From positions 220,904 to 284,903 of the forward strand of contig NZ_AQUZ01000003.1 in the NCBI RefSeq assembly GCF_000372465.1: a stretch of DNA of 64,000 nucleotides, written 5' to 3'. Positions within the stretch are counted from its first letter, which is position 1, and each line of letters starts with the position of its first letter. Positions 35,235-43,663 of the stretch are shown here, piece by piece. The notes beneath the pieces are model-generated. The model searched no databases. It was not told where the DNA came from and worked only from the letters and a program-made list of their open reading frames with translations. Source of the DNA: Kribbella catacumbae DSM 19601 (lineage in GTDB: Bacteria > Actinomycetota > Actinomycetes > Propionibacteriales > Kribbellaceae). The translations under genes and the position numbers were made by a program.

Positions 35235-36065
35235 ATGCCGCCCGGCCAACCAAGCCTCGAAGGAGTACCAGAACCGCTGGAGCTGCTTCACGCCTTCGCC
35301 AGGAGCGGGGTGGTGGACTGGGATAGCAACCTGCCCTCGGCTGCTGAGATCGCCGGACGGCAAGGGACTATGGCCGCCGAGCGGAGCCTGCGGCTGCTGG
35401 AACGCGCGGTTGTTACTGAGCCCCGCGTCACCTCCGAGTTCTGCGCCGCAATCGGGCCGGCTGGATCCGCCTATCAGCTTGGTTCCAGGATCAAGTCGCC
35501 CGAGTCGCTGGCACGAAAGCTCCGGGACGGCCAGCGGTCGGGCCGGGAACTGCCACCCGATGATCTTCTCCGCTACACGGTGCTCACCCAGCATCCGGAC
35601 TCGCTCGTCGCCACGACCAGGCAGACCACCGACGAGCTCAGCCGAGCAGGTTGGCGGATCACGTATGCCATGCAGTCGTACACCGAAGGCTCGCGATACA
35701 AGGGGATCCACACCTACTTCGTGACTCCGTCTCAGGACAGAGTCGAGGTGCAGTTCCATTCGCTCGCATCGGTGAAGGTCAAGGAAGCGACTACGCCGTA
35801 CTACGAGATCGAGCGCAGCGCCGGCGCAACGTTGAGTCAACGCAAGGCGGCGCGGATGGAGTGTGTATGGCTGTCCGCCACTCTCGCTGCCCCGCGAGGC
35901 ATCGACAACCTCAAGGTGTTGGACGGGATGCGCGTCGAAGTCAACAACTACAGTGACTCCCGGCAGCAGACGAAGTCGAACTCGTCGGGCAAGGCGGCAG
36001 CCGCCGGGCGCCCGAGCGTGAGTCAGACACCGACAACGACCAGAAGTGACGGGGTTCAGCGATGA
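35235..36065 (+). CDS. RelA/SpoT-like nucleotidyltransferase, candidate toxSAS toxin (module 1)
   Basis: The 276-residue protein lacks the HD hydrolase and TGS domains of long Rel enzymes. Its core resembles the (p)ppGpp synthetase fold: SRIKSPESLARKL (Arg85, Lys87), DDLLRYTV (Asp110), GSRYKGIHTYF (Tyr155, His159) and VEVQFHS (Glu171). These align with the catalytic Arg/Lys, metal-binding Asp, base-stacking Tyr, His and Glu of RelA synthetases. About 80 helical residues precede and a disordered tail follows. It overlaps the small gene at 36062 by ATGA. Single-domain synthetases with a small coupled gene are known toxin-antitoxin units that make toxic alarmones or modify tRNA ends. That role is inferred here. 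Confidence 0.78.
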   Translation: MPPGQPSLEGVPEPLELLHAFARSGVVDWDSNLPSAAEIAGRQGTMAAERSLRLLERAVVTEPRVTSEFCAAIGPAGSAYQLGSRIKSPESLARKLRDGQRSGRELPPDDLLRYTVLTQHPDSLVATTRQTTDELSRAGWRITYAMQSYTEGSRYKGIHTYFVTPSQDRVEVQFHSLASVKVKEATTPYYEIERSAGATLSQRKAARMECVWLSATLAAPRGIDNLKVLDGMRVEVNNYSDSRQQTKSNSSGKAAAAGRPSVSQTPTTTRSDGVQR

Positions 36066-36373
36066 AGCTCTACCTGGTGAAAGAGCGCGACCGAATGGTC
36101 TGGGTGGCCGCACTGGCCGATGAAGTGATGTACAGCTACGTGGCCAACACCGGCAAGTTCCACGATAATCTTGCCCTGCGCAACGATTTCTACATGGAGC
36201 GCCACTTCACCTACACCGAGATCGGCAGCGCCCAAGCACAACGCCTGATCGACACCGGCCTCGGCCACCTGGACGAAAACGCCTACACCGAAGCCTTGGC
36301 CGAATGGCGCGCCGACCCCAAACCTCTCGACCCTACCGAAGTCCTCTCTATGGCCGCTGGCTTCAATCCCTGA
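36062..36373 (+). CDS. Small partner protein of RelA/SpoT-like gene, family not recognised (copy 1)
   Basis: The 103-residue acidic protein starts MKLYLVKERDRMVWVAALAD and shares the core WVAAL, Y-V-x-NTGKFH, N-x-ALRNDFYMER, IGSA-x-A-x-RLID with two more proteins in this window. It has no membrane segment and no helix-turn-helix. Its ATGA overlap with the preceding synthetase-like gene points to balanced co-expression, as for an antitoxin or immunity protein. I know no named family for it. Confidence 0.75.
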   Translation: MKLYLVKERDRMVWVAALADEVMYSYVANTGKFHDNLALRNDFYMERHFTYTEIGSAQAQRLIDTGLGHLDENAYTEALAEWRADPKPLDPTEVLSMAAGFNP

Positions 36374-36389
36374 GTGGCGGGATCAGCCG

Positions 36390-36701
36390 ATGAAGCTCTA
36401 TCCGGTCAAAGACGGGGACGAGCCGGTCTGGGTGGCGGCATTGGCGCACGAGACGATGTACGGCTACGTGCCCAATACCGGCAAGTTCCACGACAACAAT
36501 GCCTTGCGCAACGACTTCTACATGGAACGTGACTTCAGCTACGAGCCGATCGGCAGTGCCGAAGCCCGCCGGCTGATCGATGACGTGCTCACACCCTTCG
36601 ACGAAGAGGACTTCGACGAAGTACTCACCGAGTGGCGCGCCGACGCCAAGGCTCTCGACCCTGCCGAAGTCCTCTCGATGGCGGCTGGCTTCAATCCCTG
36701 A
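36390..36701 (+). CDS. Small partner protein paralogue (copy 2, without its own synthetase gene)
   Basis: This 103-residue protein is about two thirds identical to copy 1, including an identical C-terminal EVLSMAAGFNP. It follows copy 1 by 16 bp and has no adjacent synthetase gene of its own, so it is probably a tandem duplicate. It may neutralise a related toxin or act together with copy 1. The next leader begins 5 bp after its stop. Confidence 0.75.
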   Translation: MKLYPVKDGDEPVWVAALAHETMYGYVPNTGKFHDNNALRNDFYMERDFSYEPIGSAEARRLIDDVLTPFDEEDFDEVLTEWRADAKALDPAEVLSMAAGFNP

Positions 36702-36706
36702 GTGGG

Positions 36707-36788
36707 TTATCCACAGATCTGAAAATCCACCCCACGGGGCTGCTCTGGCTTACTACGGTCGAAGTATCGACCGAAGTAGGGGGAACAG
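36707..36788 (+). promoter_or_regulatory. Conserved leader of RelA/SpoT-like module 2
   Basis: This leader repeats the one at 35154: the same first 18 bases with TTATCCACA and CAGATCTG, then a shared TACGGTCGAA region. The dyad arms CGGTCGA (36756-36762) and TCGACCG (36767-36773) are kept while the bases between them differ from module 1. AGGGGGAA before the ATG is a possible ribosome binding site. Confidence 0.75.
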
Positions 36789-37625
36789 ATGCCGCCCACC
36801 CCAGGAAGTCTGGAAGAGGTGTTGGAGCCGGATGAGTTGCATGCGCGGTTTTCGGCGCATCGTGAACTCGACTGGGGAGATCCGGTGCCTTTGAAGAAGG
36901 AGATTGCGGAGGAGTTCGGGGTGGCGGCGACGGTGCGGAGCCTTGCGATGCTGGCTGAGGTTTGCGAGGTGGAGCGTGTGGTGACTGAGGACCTCGTTGC
37001 TGCCGTACGGCCGGGGACTGTCGCGTACCAGTTGGAGTCGAGGGTGAAGTCTCCGCAGTCGCTTGCGCGAAAGCTCAACAAGGCAAGCACCTATCGGTCG
37101 ACCTTGCCGCAGCCGGAGGATCTACTGCGCTACACGGTTGTAGCGCCAGAGCCGGATGACCTGGTTGAAGCGGCCGGTGACACGGTGGAGGCGCTCCGGT
37201 CGAGAGGCTGGGCTGTGGAGTCGGCGCATCACTCCTACGCCGGCGGCAGCAGGTACAAGGGGTTGCACGCCTTCCTGCGTACACAGGGCGTTCTCGTAGA
37301 ACTTCAGATCCATTCTCGCGAGTCGATCGACGTCAAGACCCAGACGACTCCGCTGTACGAGGTCGAGCGTGATCCGCGGCAGGACAAGGAAGCTCGCGTC
37401 GGTGCCCGCGACCAATGCATCGCCCTTTCGGATGGAATGCGTCAGCCCGCCGGGATCGACGGGCTCCGCGAGCTCGGCGGCGTACCGGTGGCGGTCAGAA
37501 GCTACGGTAAGTCGCGCGGGGGACCGGCGGCACGTCCCGACGCCGGGAGGTCTCCGGCAGAGACTGGTCCGGCGCCCCAGCAGCAAACGACGAATGCCGA
37601 ACATCGAAAGGGGATGTCGCGATGA
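36789..37625 (+). CDS. RelA/SpoT-like nucleotidyltransferase, candidate toxSAS toxin (module 2)
   Basis: The 278-residue protein is a diverged paralogue of the one at 35235, roughly 40-50 percent identical in the core. The expected catalytic residues are all kept: SRVKSPQSLARKL (Arg85, Lys87), EDLLRYTV (Asp111), GSRYKGLHAF (Tyr156, His160), VELQIHS (Glu171). There is no HD or TGS domain. The C-terminal 60 residues are low-complexity. It overlaps the third small partner gene by ATGA, exactly as in module 1. Alternatives are a housekeeping small alarmone synthetase or a polymorphic toxin relic; the two paired copies favour a toxin-antitoxin role. Confidence 0.78.
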   Translation: MPPTPGSLEEVLEPDELHARFSAHRELDWGDPVPLKKEIAEEFGVAATVRSLAMLAEVCEVERVVTEDLVAAVRPGTVAYQLESRVKSPQSLARKLNKASTYRSTLPQPEDLLRYTVVAPEPDDLVEAAGDTVEALRSRGWAVESAHHSYAGGSRYKGLHAFLRTQGVLVELQIHSRESIDVKTQTTPLYEVERDPRQDKEARVGARDQCIALSDGMRQPAGIDGLRELGGVPVAVRSYGKSRGGPAARPDAGRSPAETGPAPQQQTTNAEHRKGMSR

Positions 37626-37936
37626 CAAGGCTCTTCCTGGTCACCGAGGATGGGGAGCAGATCTGGGTGGCGGCCCTGATCGATGAGGACATCTGGACCT
37701 ATGTGCCGAACACCGGGCGGTTCCATCGCAACGACGGCTTGCGGCACGACTTCTTCATGCTCAACGAGTTGGAGTACGCCGAGATCGGGCTCTCGGAAGC
37801 TCGCCGCCTGATCGCCGCCGGCGTCGGGACAGTCACCGGGGAGTGGCGGGCGGACGCCCTGGAAGCCTGGGAACAGGACCGCGAGGCGTTGACCCCCGAA
37901 GTCGTGTTCGCCTCACATATCGCTGACCTCGCTTGA
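37622..37936 (+). CDS. Small partner protein of RelA/SpoT-like gene (copy 3)
   Basis: The 104-residue protein keeps the family core: IWVAALIDE, YVPNTGRFHRN, LRHDFFM, YAEIGLSEARRLI. It is more distant from copies 1 and 2 than they are from each other, matching the divergence of its own synthetase-like partner. That pattern suggests co-evolution of cognate pairs. Its 3' end overlaps the convergent ABC ATPase gene by 24 bp. Confidence 0.75.
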   Translation: MTRLFLVTEDGEQIWVAALIDEDIWTYVPNTGRFHRNDGLRHDFFMLNELEYAEIGLSEARRLIAAGVGTVTGEWRADALEAWEQDREALTPEVVFASHIADLA

Positions 37937-38887
37937 CCGGTGGGGTGTGGCGTAGAGGCGGGCGATGATGGATTCGATGGTGGGGTCGGAGATGGAGAGG
38001 TCTACGAGGGGGTAGGAGGCGGCGATCTGGGCTACCAGTGGGGCGGCGCTGGTGGTGGGTGGGAAGGTCAGGTGCTGGCGGGGGCCTTCAGTTTTGGTGA
38101 CTGTGGTGCCGGGGATTTCGATCGGGGGGAGGGAGGTGGCCAGGTCGACGATCAGGGTTCGGGGGGCCGACTGGCTGGCTCTCAGGCCGGTGAGGGTGCC
38201 GTCGAAGACCTGGTGGCCGTGGTCGATGACCATCACCCGGGAGCAGAGGGCCTCGATGTCGTCCAGGTCGTGGGTGGTGAGGATGATCGTGGTCTGGCGT
38301 TCCTTGTTGACCTGGGCAAGGAATTCGCGCAGCCGGGCCTTGCTGATGATGTCCAGGCCGATCGTCGGTTCGTCCAGGTAGACGATCTCCGGGTCGTGCA
38401 GCAGCGCCGCCGCGATGTCGCCGCGCATCCGCTGACCCAGCGACAGTTGCCGCACCGGTACGTCGAGCAGGTCGCCCAGATCCAGCAGTTCCACGAAGGT
38501 CGCCAGGTTCTCCCGGTGCCGGGCCCGCGGTACGCCGTACATCTTCTGCAGGACCGCGAAGGAGTCCTTCAACGGCAGGTCCCACCAAAGGGTCGTGCGC
38601 TGCCCGAAGACCACCCCGATCCGCTTGGCCAGCTTGAGCCGGTTGCGGGACGGGTCGACGCCGGCCACCCGGATCGAGCCGCTGGTCGGGACCAGGATGC
38701 CGGTGAGCATCTTGATCGTGGTGGACTTGCCCGCGCCGTTCGGCCCGATGTAGCCCATCACCTCACCGGGTTCGACGGTGAAGGACAGCCCGTCGACCGC
38801 GCGCACCTCCCGCCGGGTACGCCGGAAGCCGGTGCGGCTCGACACGGTGAAGGCGCGGGACACGTTCTCCAGTTCGATCACGGACAC
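37913..38887 (-). CDS. ABC-2 type exporter ATP-binding protein
   Basis: The 324-residue ATPase has Walker A GPNGAGKST, signature LSLGQRMRGDIA, Walker B VYLDEPTIGLD and the switch His in TTHDL. A C-terminal extension of about 80 residues follows the ATPase domain. The GTG at 38887 has GGGAG nine bases upstream. With the two permeases directly upstream on the same strand it forms an exporter of the ABC-2 class. The cargo is unknown. Confidence 0.93.
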   Translation of the reverse strand: MSVIELENVSRAFTVSSRTGFRRTRREVRAVDGLSFTVEPGEVMGYIGPNGAGKSTTIKMLTGILVPTSGSIRVAGVDPSRNRLKLAKRIGVVFGQRTTLWWDLPLKDSFAVLQKMYGVPRARHRENLATFVELLDLGDLLDVPVRQLSLGQRMRGDIAAALLHDPEIVYLDEPTIGLDIISKARLREFLAQVNKERQTTIILTTHDLDDIEALCSRVMVIDHGHQVFDGTLTGLRASQSAPRTLIVDLATSLPPIEIPGTTVTKTEGPRQHLTFPPTTSAAPLVAQIAASYPLVDLSISDPTIESIIARLYATPHRSSEVSDM

Positions 38888-38889
38888 TG

Positions 38890-39717
38890 CTAGCTCCCTG
38901 TACTGCGGTAGCGACGGAGCCCGCCTCGCCAGGCCAGCGACGCCAGCGCGATCATCGCGATGGCGACCAGCGGCGCGAGCAGGCCGATCCAGGACGGCAG
39001 CCCCAGCGGGGCGGGTTTGCCCAGCACGTAGAGCACCGGGTAGTAGTTCACGAAGGCGAGCGGGACGATGAAGGTGACGGCCCGGACGACGTCCTGGCCG
39101 AAGATCACCAGCGGGTACTGCGTCAACTGCTGTCCGCCGTAGGTGAACGAGTTGGACAGCTCGGCAGAGTCGATCGCGATGAACTGGAACGCGGCACCGA
39201 GCACGAAGATCGCACCGAAGATGATCGTTCCGGTGATCAGCGACAGCCCGAGAACCAGGCCCTTGGCAACGGTCCAGTCGAGCTCGGTACGGGACAGGGC
39301 GACGGCCAGGATCAGCCCGGCCTGCAGCGGCCGGCCGACCCGCCGCAGCACGAAGTCTCCTGCCACTGCCTGGAGGAAGGCGGGCACCGGGCGAACCAGC
39401 CAGACGTCCAGTTCGCCGGTCCGGATCCGTTGCCCGACCTGGTCGATCGACCCGGTCAGCAGGTTCGCCAGCCCGAGCGTCATCGATGCCGTGCCGTAGA
39501 GGATCGCCATCTCGCCCAGACTGAAACCACCGAACGACTTGAGATGGCTGAACATCAAGAACACGGCGGCGAAGTCGGTTCCGGTGATCAGTACGCCGGT
39601 CAGCACGGTCAGCGCGAACGACAACGGATAGGCCAGCCCGGACCGCATCCACATCATCACCAGCAGCCAGTACTGGCCGGGCCATCCCAGGGCTCTCCGC
39701 AGCGCCGATTCATCCAC
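38890..39717 (-). CDS. ABC-2 family transporter permease
   Basis: The protein of 275 residues has six hydrophobic helices and the RIRTGELDVWLVRPV segment shared with its neighbour permease, a hallmark of this ABC-2 subfamily. It ends 3 bp before the ATPase start and overlaps the other permease by 8 bp. The two permeases probably form a heterodimer. Confidence 0.9.
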   Translation of the reverse strand: MDESALRRALGWPGQYWLLVMMWMRSGLAYPLSFALTVLTGVLITGTDFAAVFLMFSHLKSFGGFSLGEMAILYGTASMTLGLANLLTGSIDQVGQRIRTGELDVWLVRPVPAFLQAVAGDFVLRRVGRPLQAGLILAVALSRTELDWTVAKGLVLGLSLITGTIIFGAIFVLGAAFQFIAIDSAELSNSFTYGGQQLTQYPLVIFGQDVVRAVTFIVPLAFVNYYPVLYVLGKPAPLGLPSWIGLLAPLVAIAMIALASLAWRGGLRRYRSTGS

Positions 39718-40507
39718 CGGCGATCACCACCTTCCGCGTCGCGAAGTACGTCGCCAGCTGTCCGGCCAGCACCAGAATCAGGATCCAGACCAGCTGGAAG
39801 GCCAGCGCGGAACCGACCCCGCCCGGGTTCCGCCCCAGCCACACATCGATCGGCACCTGCAGAGTCGCCGCCCACGGAGTGGCCCGGGCGACCTCGCCGA
39901 TCCAGCCGGGAAACAGCACCAGTGGCAGGGTCGATCCGGAGAAGAACAGCGACATCGCCATCGCCAGGTTCGCCACTCCCCGCGAGTCGGTGATCCAGAA
40001 CCCGGACAGCGCGACCAGGTAGCGGACCCCGAAGCTGACCGTGATCCCGAACGTCACCGCGACCGCGACCGCCAGCCACTGCAGCGCCGACGACGGGAAG
40101 TTCAGGTTGAACACGAGCGCCCCGACCAGCAGCGGAGCACCACCCCTGAACAGCAACTGAAAAGCGGCCCGGCCCGCGTCGACGGAGAGCCACCACAGCA
40201 TCAGGTGGGTCGGCCGGTACAGGTCCACCGCGATCTCGCCGGTACGAACCCGCTCGCCGAGCTCGCCCGTCGTGGTCGCGCCGAAGATCCCCACCGGCAG
40301 CAGCAACCCCTGCTGTAGCCAGACGAAGGTGAGCGCGTCGGACACGTCGTACCCGCCGAGGCCGGGCCGTGCTTCCCACAGGGTCAGGTAGACGCCGCAG
40401 AAGATGAAGCCGAACACCGTGTTGGTGAAGGCACCGGACAAAGTGGCGATCCGGTACGTCGAGAACCGGCGGAACGACCGCACCGCGATCGCCCAGTAAA
40501 CGCCCAC
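39710..40507 (-). CDS. ABC-2 family transporter permease
   Basis: This is the first gene of the exporter operon. The GTG at 40507 is preceded by AAAGGAGG with good spacing, so I prefer it to the upstream in-frame ATG at 40552. The 265-residue product has six membrane helices and ERVRTGEIAVDLYRPTHL, matching the partner permease. An inverted repeat with long arms lies just upstream (40532-40606). Confidence 0.9.
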   Translation of the reverse strand: MGVYWAIAVRSFRRFSTYRIATLSGAFTNTVFGFIFCGVYLTLWEARPGLGGYDVSDALTFVWLQQGLLLPVGIFGATTTGELGERVRTGEIAVDLYRPTHLMLWWLSVDAGRAAFQLLFRGGAPLLVGALVFNLNFPSSALQWLAVAVAVTFGITVSFGVRYLVALSGFWITDSRGVANLAMAMSLFFSGSTLPLVLFPGWIGEVARATPWAATLQVPIDVWLGRNPGGVGSALAFQLVWILILVLAGQLATYFATRKVVIAGG

Positions 40508-40531
40508 CGCAACCTCCTTTCGAACAACGTG

Positions 40532-40606
40532 AGTGGTGTCCGAAAGGGCCAAGCGGCACGCAGAACCGCCCCCGATCCAGCCAGACCGGGGGGTTCGGAC
40601 ACCACT
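40532..40606. repeat. Inverted repeat, 13-bp perfect arms, 49-nt spacer, upstream of exporter operon
   Basis: AGTGGTGTCCGAA (40532-40544) and TTCGGACACCACT (40594-40606) are perfect reverse complements. They lie 24-99 bp upstream of the first permease start, in the likely promoter or leader. They could be paired operator half-sites or a leader hairpin. Confidence 0.75.
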
Positions 40607-40768
40607 ATGGCGGCATGCGAAATCATGCCGTTGTCAAGACAGGAGTCGGACCGTACGCCGGGCCGCCGCGTACCGTCAACTCGATTACGGGCCATGACTT
40701 GGCGTGCTGAGCCTCGTTGACTTGCGGGAGGGGCCCAACCGAACGACTGGTTTCGGGGTAGACAAGGT

Positions 40769-41284
40769 ATGCCGACGATGACGGATGAGCCAGTGCCGGC
40801 GCACGCCTCACCCGGAGACGGGGCGGGGTTCGTCGACTGGGTGCGGCCGCACCTGCCGGCGATGGCCAGACTGGCGGCGCGCCTCGCGGTCGGCGCCGAC
40901 CGCGACGACATCGTCCAGGAGGCGCTCGCGCGAGCGTGGACGAAGCGGCATCAGTACGACGGGACGCGGGGGACCGCGTCGTCGTGGCTGCTGGCGATCA
41001 CCGCGGACCAGGCCCGTAAGGCGGTCCGGCGATTGCGGCCGGTCGCGGAACTCGCGGATCACGACGAGGCGGTCGCGCGGCCGGATGTCGAGGCGCGCGT
41101 CGACGTCGACCATGCCCTCGACGAACTGTCAGCCCGGCAAAGGCTCGCGGTCGACTGCTACTACTTCGCCGACCTGTCGATTGCCGACACCGCGGCGGTG
41201 ATGGAGTGCTCCGAGGGCACCGTCAAATCAACTCTTTCCGACGCGCGGGCCCGCCTGCGCTCCTTGCTGGAGGTCAGCGAATGA
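40769..41284 (+). CDS. RNA polymerase ECF-type sigma factor
   Basis: The 171-residue protein has sigma region 2 (ADRDDIVQEALARAWTKRHQ, then TASSWLLAITADQARKAVRR) and region 4 (SARQRLAVDCYYFADLSIAD and ECSEGTVKSTLSDARARL). There is no further domain. Its stop overlaps the start of the next gene (ATGA), a usual layout for a sigma factor and a coupled membrane regulator. Target promoters are unknown. Confidence 0.92.
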   Translation: MPTMTDEPVPAHASPGDGAGFVDWVRPHLPAMARLAARLAVGADRDDIVQEALARAWTKRHQYDGTRGTASSWLLAITADQARKAVRRLRPVAELADHDEAVARPDVEARVDVDHALDELSARQRLAVDCYYFADLSIADTAAVMECSEGTVKSTLSDARARLRSLLEVSE

Positions 41285-42363
41285 ACCCGACCGACAAGGT
41301 CGACGACCTGCTGGCGAAGGCCGGCGCCGAGTGGCGCGCGGGCCAGCCATCTGCCCCCGAACCGGATCTCGACCGCATCACCGGCGCCAAGACGAGCGCA
41401 CAGAAAAGGCGCCGCTGGGTGGTCCCTGCCCTGGCGGCGGCGAGCGTGGCCGCCATCGCGACCGCCGCTCTGATCGTCCTGCCGGACGGCCAGGAGCCGA
41501 CAGTCGCCCCGCCACCGAACACCAAGGCCGTCCCGACCCCGATGACCGCCGGAGGCACCGTCCAGGCCGGGAAGCCGAGCCCCGACGACCTTCTGGTCCG
41601 CAACGGCGACCGGGTAGAGGTCAACGGTGGCATCATCGCGGCACCAGGGCAGCAGCCCGTGTACTGCCCAAGCCGTCCGGTAATCGCGATCGGCTACCCG
41701 CCGGGCAAAGAGCCCGCGCCGAGCTGCCCCGCGGAGTACGCGGTCAAGCTCACCGGTCTCGACCTGGACCGGTTGAGCCTGAAGACCACCAAGGGGGTCC
41801 GAAGCGGAGTCGCTCACCTGGTCGGGATCTGGAACGACAAGACGATCAAGGTCGAGGAGCAGAGTGCCTACCGGCCGCCGGTGCAGGCACCCCTCCCGCC
41901 CTTGCCCTGCGCCGCGCCGCCCGGCGGCTGGCCGTCGCGACCGAGCAACATGTTGACCCAGCGGGTACAGAACTTCCTCGACGCCAAAGCCGATCAGATC
42001 TACGGCCCGATCACCTTCTATCCCAACGGCCACAGCCGGAAGGCACCAGTGGTGTTCTCGATCGGGGTCGCGCACGGTGACCTCGAGGCCTTCCGTAAGA
42101 CGTTCGAGACCATCCACGACGGCAACCTCTGCCTGCACCCGGTGAAGCTCAGCCGGACCGAGAACGAGCGGATCGGCAACGCCGTCAGCACAGTGATGCA
42201 GAAGCGCAAGGACCTCGGCATCTACAGCGGTGGCGGGCAGGGCTTCGACGGTGACCGGATCGGGGTGTCGATGCTGGCGTTCACCGAGCAGGCGAAGTCC
42301 GCTTTCGCGCCGGTCGGCCTGGAGTATCTCGACCTCGACGTCGCCGTGAAACCGGTGCGCTGA
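41281..42363 (+). CDS. Membrane protein coupled to the sigma factor (possible anti-sigma role)
   Basis: The 360-residue protein has a cytoplasmic N-terminus of about 40 residues, one membrane helix (WVVPALAAASVAAIATAALI) and an extracellular domain of about 290 residues with Cys residues and a Pro-rich linker. No zinc-type anti-sigma motif is visible in the short N-terminus, so the anti-sigma role is inferred only from the ATGA overlap and topology. The outer domain is not recognised. Confidence 0.72.
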   Translation: MNPTDKVDDLLAKAGAEWRAGQPSAPEPDLDRITGAKTSAQKRRRWVVPALAAASVAAIATAALIVLPDGQEPTVAPPPNTKAVPTPMTAGGTVQAGKPSPDDLLVRNGDRVEVNGGIIAAPGQQPVYCPSRPVIAIGYPPGKEPAPSCPAEYAVKLTGLDLDRLSLKTTKGVRSGVAHLVGIWNDKTIKVEEQSAYRPPVQAPLPPLPCAAPPGGWPSRPSNMLTQRVQNFLDAKADQIYGPITFYPNGHSRKAPVVFSIGVAHGDLEAFRKTFETIHDGNLCLHPVKLSRTENERIGNAVSTVMQKRKDLGIYSGGGQGFDGDRIGVSMLAFTEQAKSAFAPVGLEYLDLDVAVKPVR

Positions 42364-42490
42364 CGGAGTTTGCCAACAGCAACGACCGCGGTGACCTCAC
42401 CGCTGGGTATCTTTCCAACCGGGCTGAACAGCCCTGGCGCCACGGTCCTGGACCATCGCCGGGCCTGTTGCACCAGGCCGGCGATTTGAA

Positions 42491-42529
42491 GACGCGCCGG
42501 GCAGCAGCTCCCATTCTGCCCGGCGCGTC
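42491..42529. terminator. Bidirectional terminator hairpin
   Basis: GACGCGCCGGGCAG (42491-42504) pairs perfectly with 42516-42529 over 14 bp with an 11-nt loop. It lies between the convergent ends of the genes at 41281 and 42534. Confidence 0.8.
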
Positions 42530-42533
42530 ACCG

Positions 42534-43592
42534 TCAGCTCAGCAGGTCGACGAGCGCGTCGCCACGAGGAGTGCGCTGGATGCGGACCTCGCGGCCGGCC
42601 CGCTGCCGTAGTACGAGACCGGCCGCGGCCAGCTGGCTGCAGTGGTACGTCGCTGTGCTGGGTCCCGCGGTCAGGAGTTCGGCCAGGCCGCCCATGCTGG
42701 TCGGGTGGTCCAGCGCGCGAAGGATCGCGGCCCGGATCGGCCCGATCAACAGGGTCAGGCTGTCGGTCGCGGACTGCGGCGAAGCGCCGAGGCGGTCCAA
42801 GCCGGGGACGGGATAGCCGAGCCAGGCCCGTTCGGGCTCGTCGAGGTTGAAGATCGAAGCAGCCGACCCGGACACGAGCGGGACCAGCACGATCGGCCGG
42901 TCGTCCAGCTCGACCCGGTACGGGTGCCGGTCGGACAGGTAGAGCGTCTCGGCCTGGTACCGGACCCGGTTGCTCAAGTCCGCGAACAGCACATCCAGGC
43001 CGCCCGTCACCGCGGCGACCCCGATCCGCTCGGCCTCGCGGGTTCGGAGCGCGCTGGACTGCTGCCAGATCGGCGAGTACGCCTGCCACGCCGCAGACAG
43101 CAGCCGGACGTACAGGCCTAGCCACTTCCGTGGCTGCCGGAGCGCGCCCCGCCAGGGCAGCGGAGGCTCCTCGGGCGACAGGAGCTCGACGCCCTCGCTC
43201 AGGTCGTCCGGCGACAGGTCCGCGACTCGCGCGAGCTGCTCAGGGACCGGCGAACCGTCGATGCCGAGCGGCGTCAGGCAGGCCGGCAGCAGCGCGCGGG
43301 TGCGGTCGAACATCGGGATCACGGCCTGCGCCGCATCGGCAGGCAGCCTGCTTCGCACGCTCCTGATCCAGTCCGGCGCGATGCCCTGGCGCGGACCACC
43401 GAGCGCGTCCACCACCAGTGAGATCAGGCTGGCCATCGGCGCGGGTGCCACCGAGACCCGGACCCGATCCAGACTGCCCAGGGCGAGTTCCGTGTGCCGT
43501 GGACTGTGCGTCGGCTCGGAGATCACTTCCGCGGTCATGGCGCGTCCCACGAACAGCTCGGCTCGGGCATCAGTAGTCCCTCCGCTCACCAT
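42534..43592 (-). CDS. ArsR-type winged-helix regulator, distant relative of the three DUF5937-like paralogues
   Basis: The 352-residue protein has a C-terminal winged helix (HPTSMGGLAELLTAGPSTAT then CSQLAAAGLVLRQRAGREVR) and a long helical N-terminal domain with the motif LDRVRVSVAPAPMASLISLV, similar in place to the LARTTL region of the other three. The start is uncertain: ATG 43592 or ATG 43538, neither with a clear ribosome binding site. Targets are unknown. Confidence 0.75.
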   Translation of the reverse strand: MVSGGTTDARAELFVGRAMTAEVISEPTHSPRHTELALGSLDRVRVSVAPAPMASLISLVVDALGGPRQGIAPDWIRSVRSRLPADAAQAVIPMFDRTRALLPACLTPLGIDGSPVPEQLARVADLSPDDLSEGVELLSPEEPPLPWRGALRQPRKWLGLYVRLLSAAWQAYSPIWQQSSALRTREAERIGVAAVTGGLDVLFADLSNRVRYQAETLYLSDRHPYRVELDDRPIVLVPLVSGSAASIFNLDEPERAWLGYPVPGLDRLGASPQSATDSLTLLIGPIRAAILRALDHPTSMGGLAELLTAGPSTATYHCSQLAAAGLVLRQRAGREVRIQRTPRGDALVDLLS

Positions 43593-43663
43593 CTTGGACT
43601 AGACCAGATTAGGTCTGCCAGGAGGCCATCAGTGGAGAGCTTCGGTTCTGATGGAAACGGTTG

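Noticed and set aside
33341..36720. Chromosomal or plasmid replication origin suggested by three TTATCCACA matches
   Set aside because: The boxes are single and far apart, with no AT-rich element and no dnaA, dnaN or rep gene nearby; two of them are copies within the duplicated leader.
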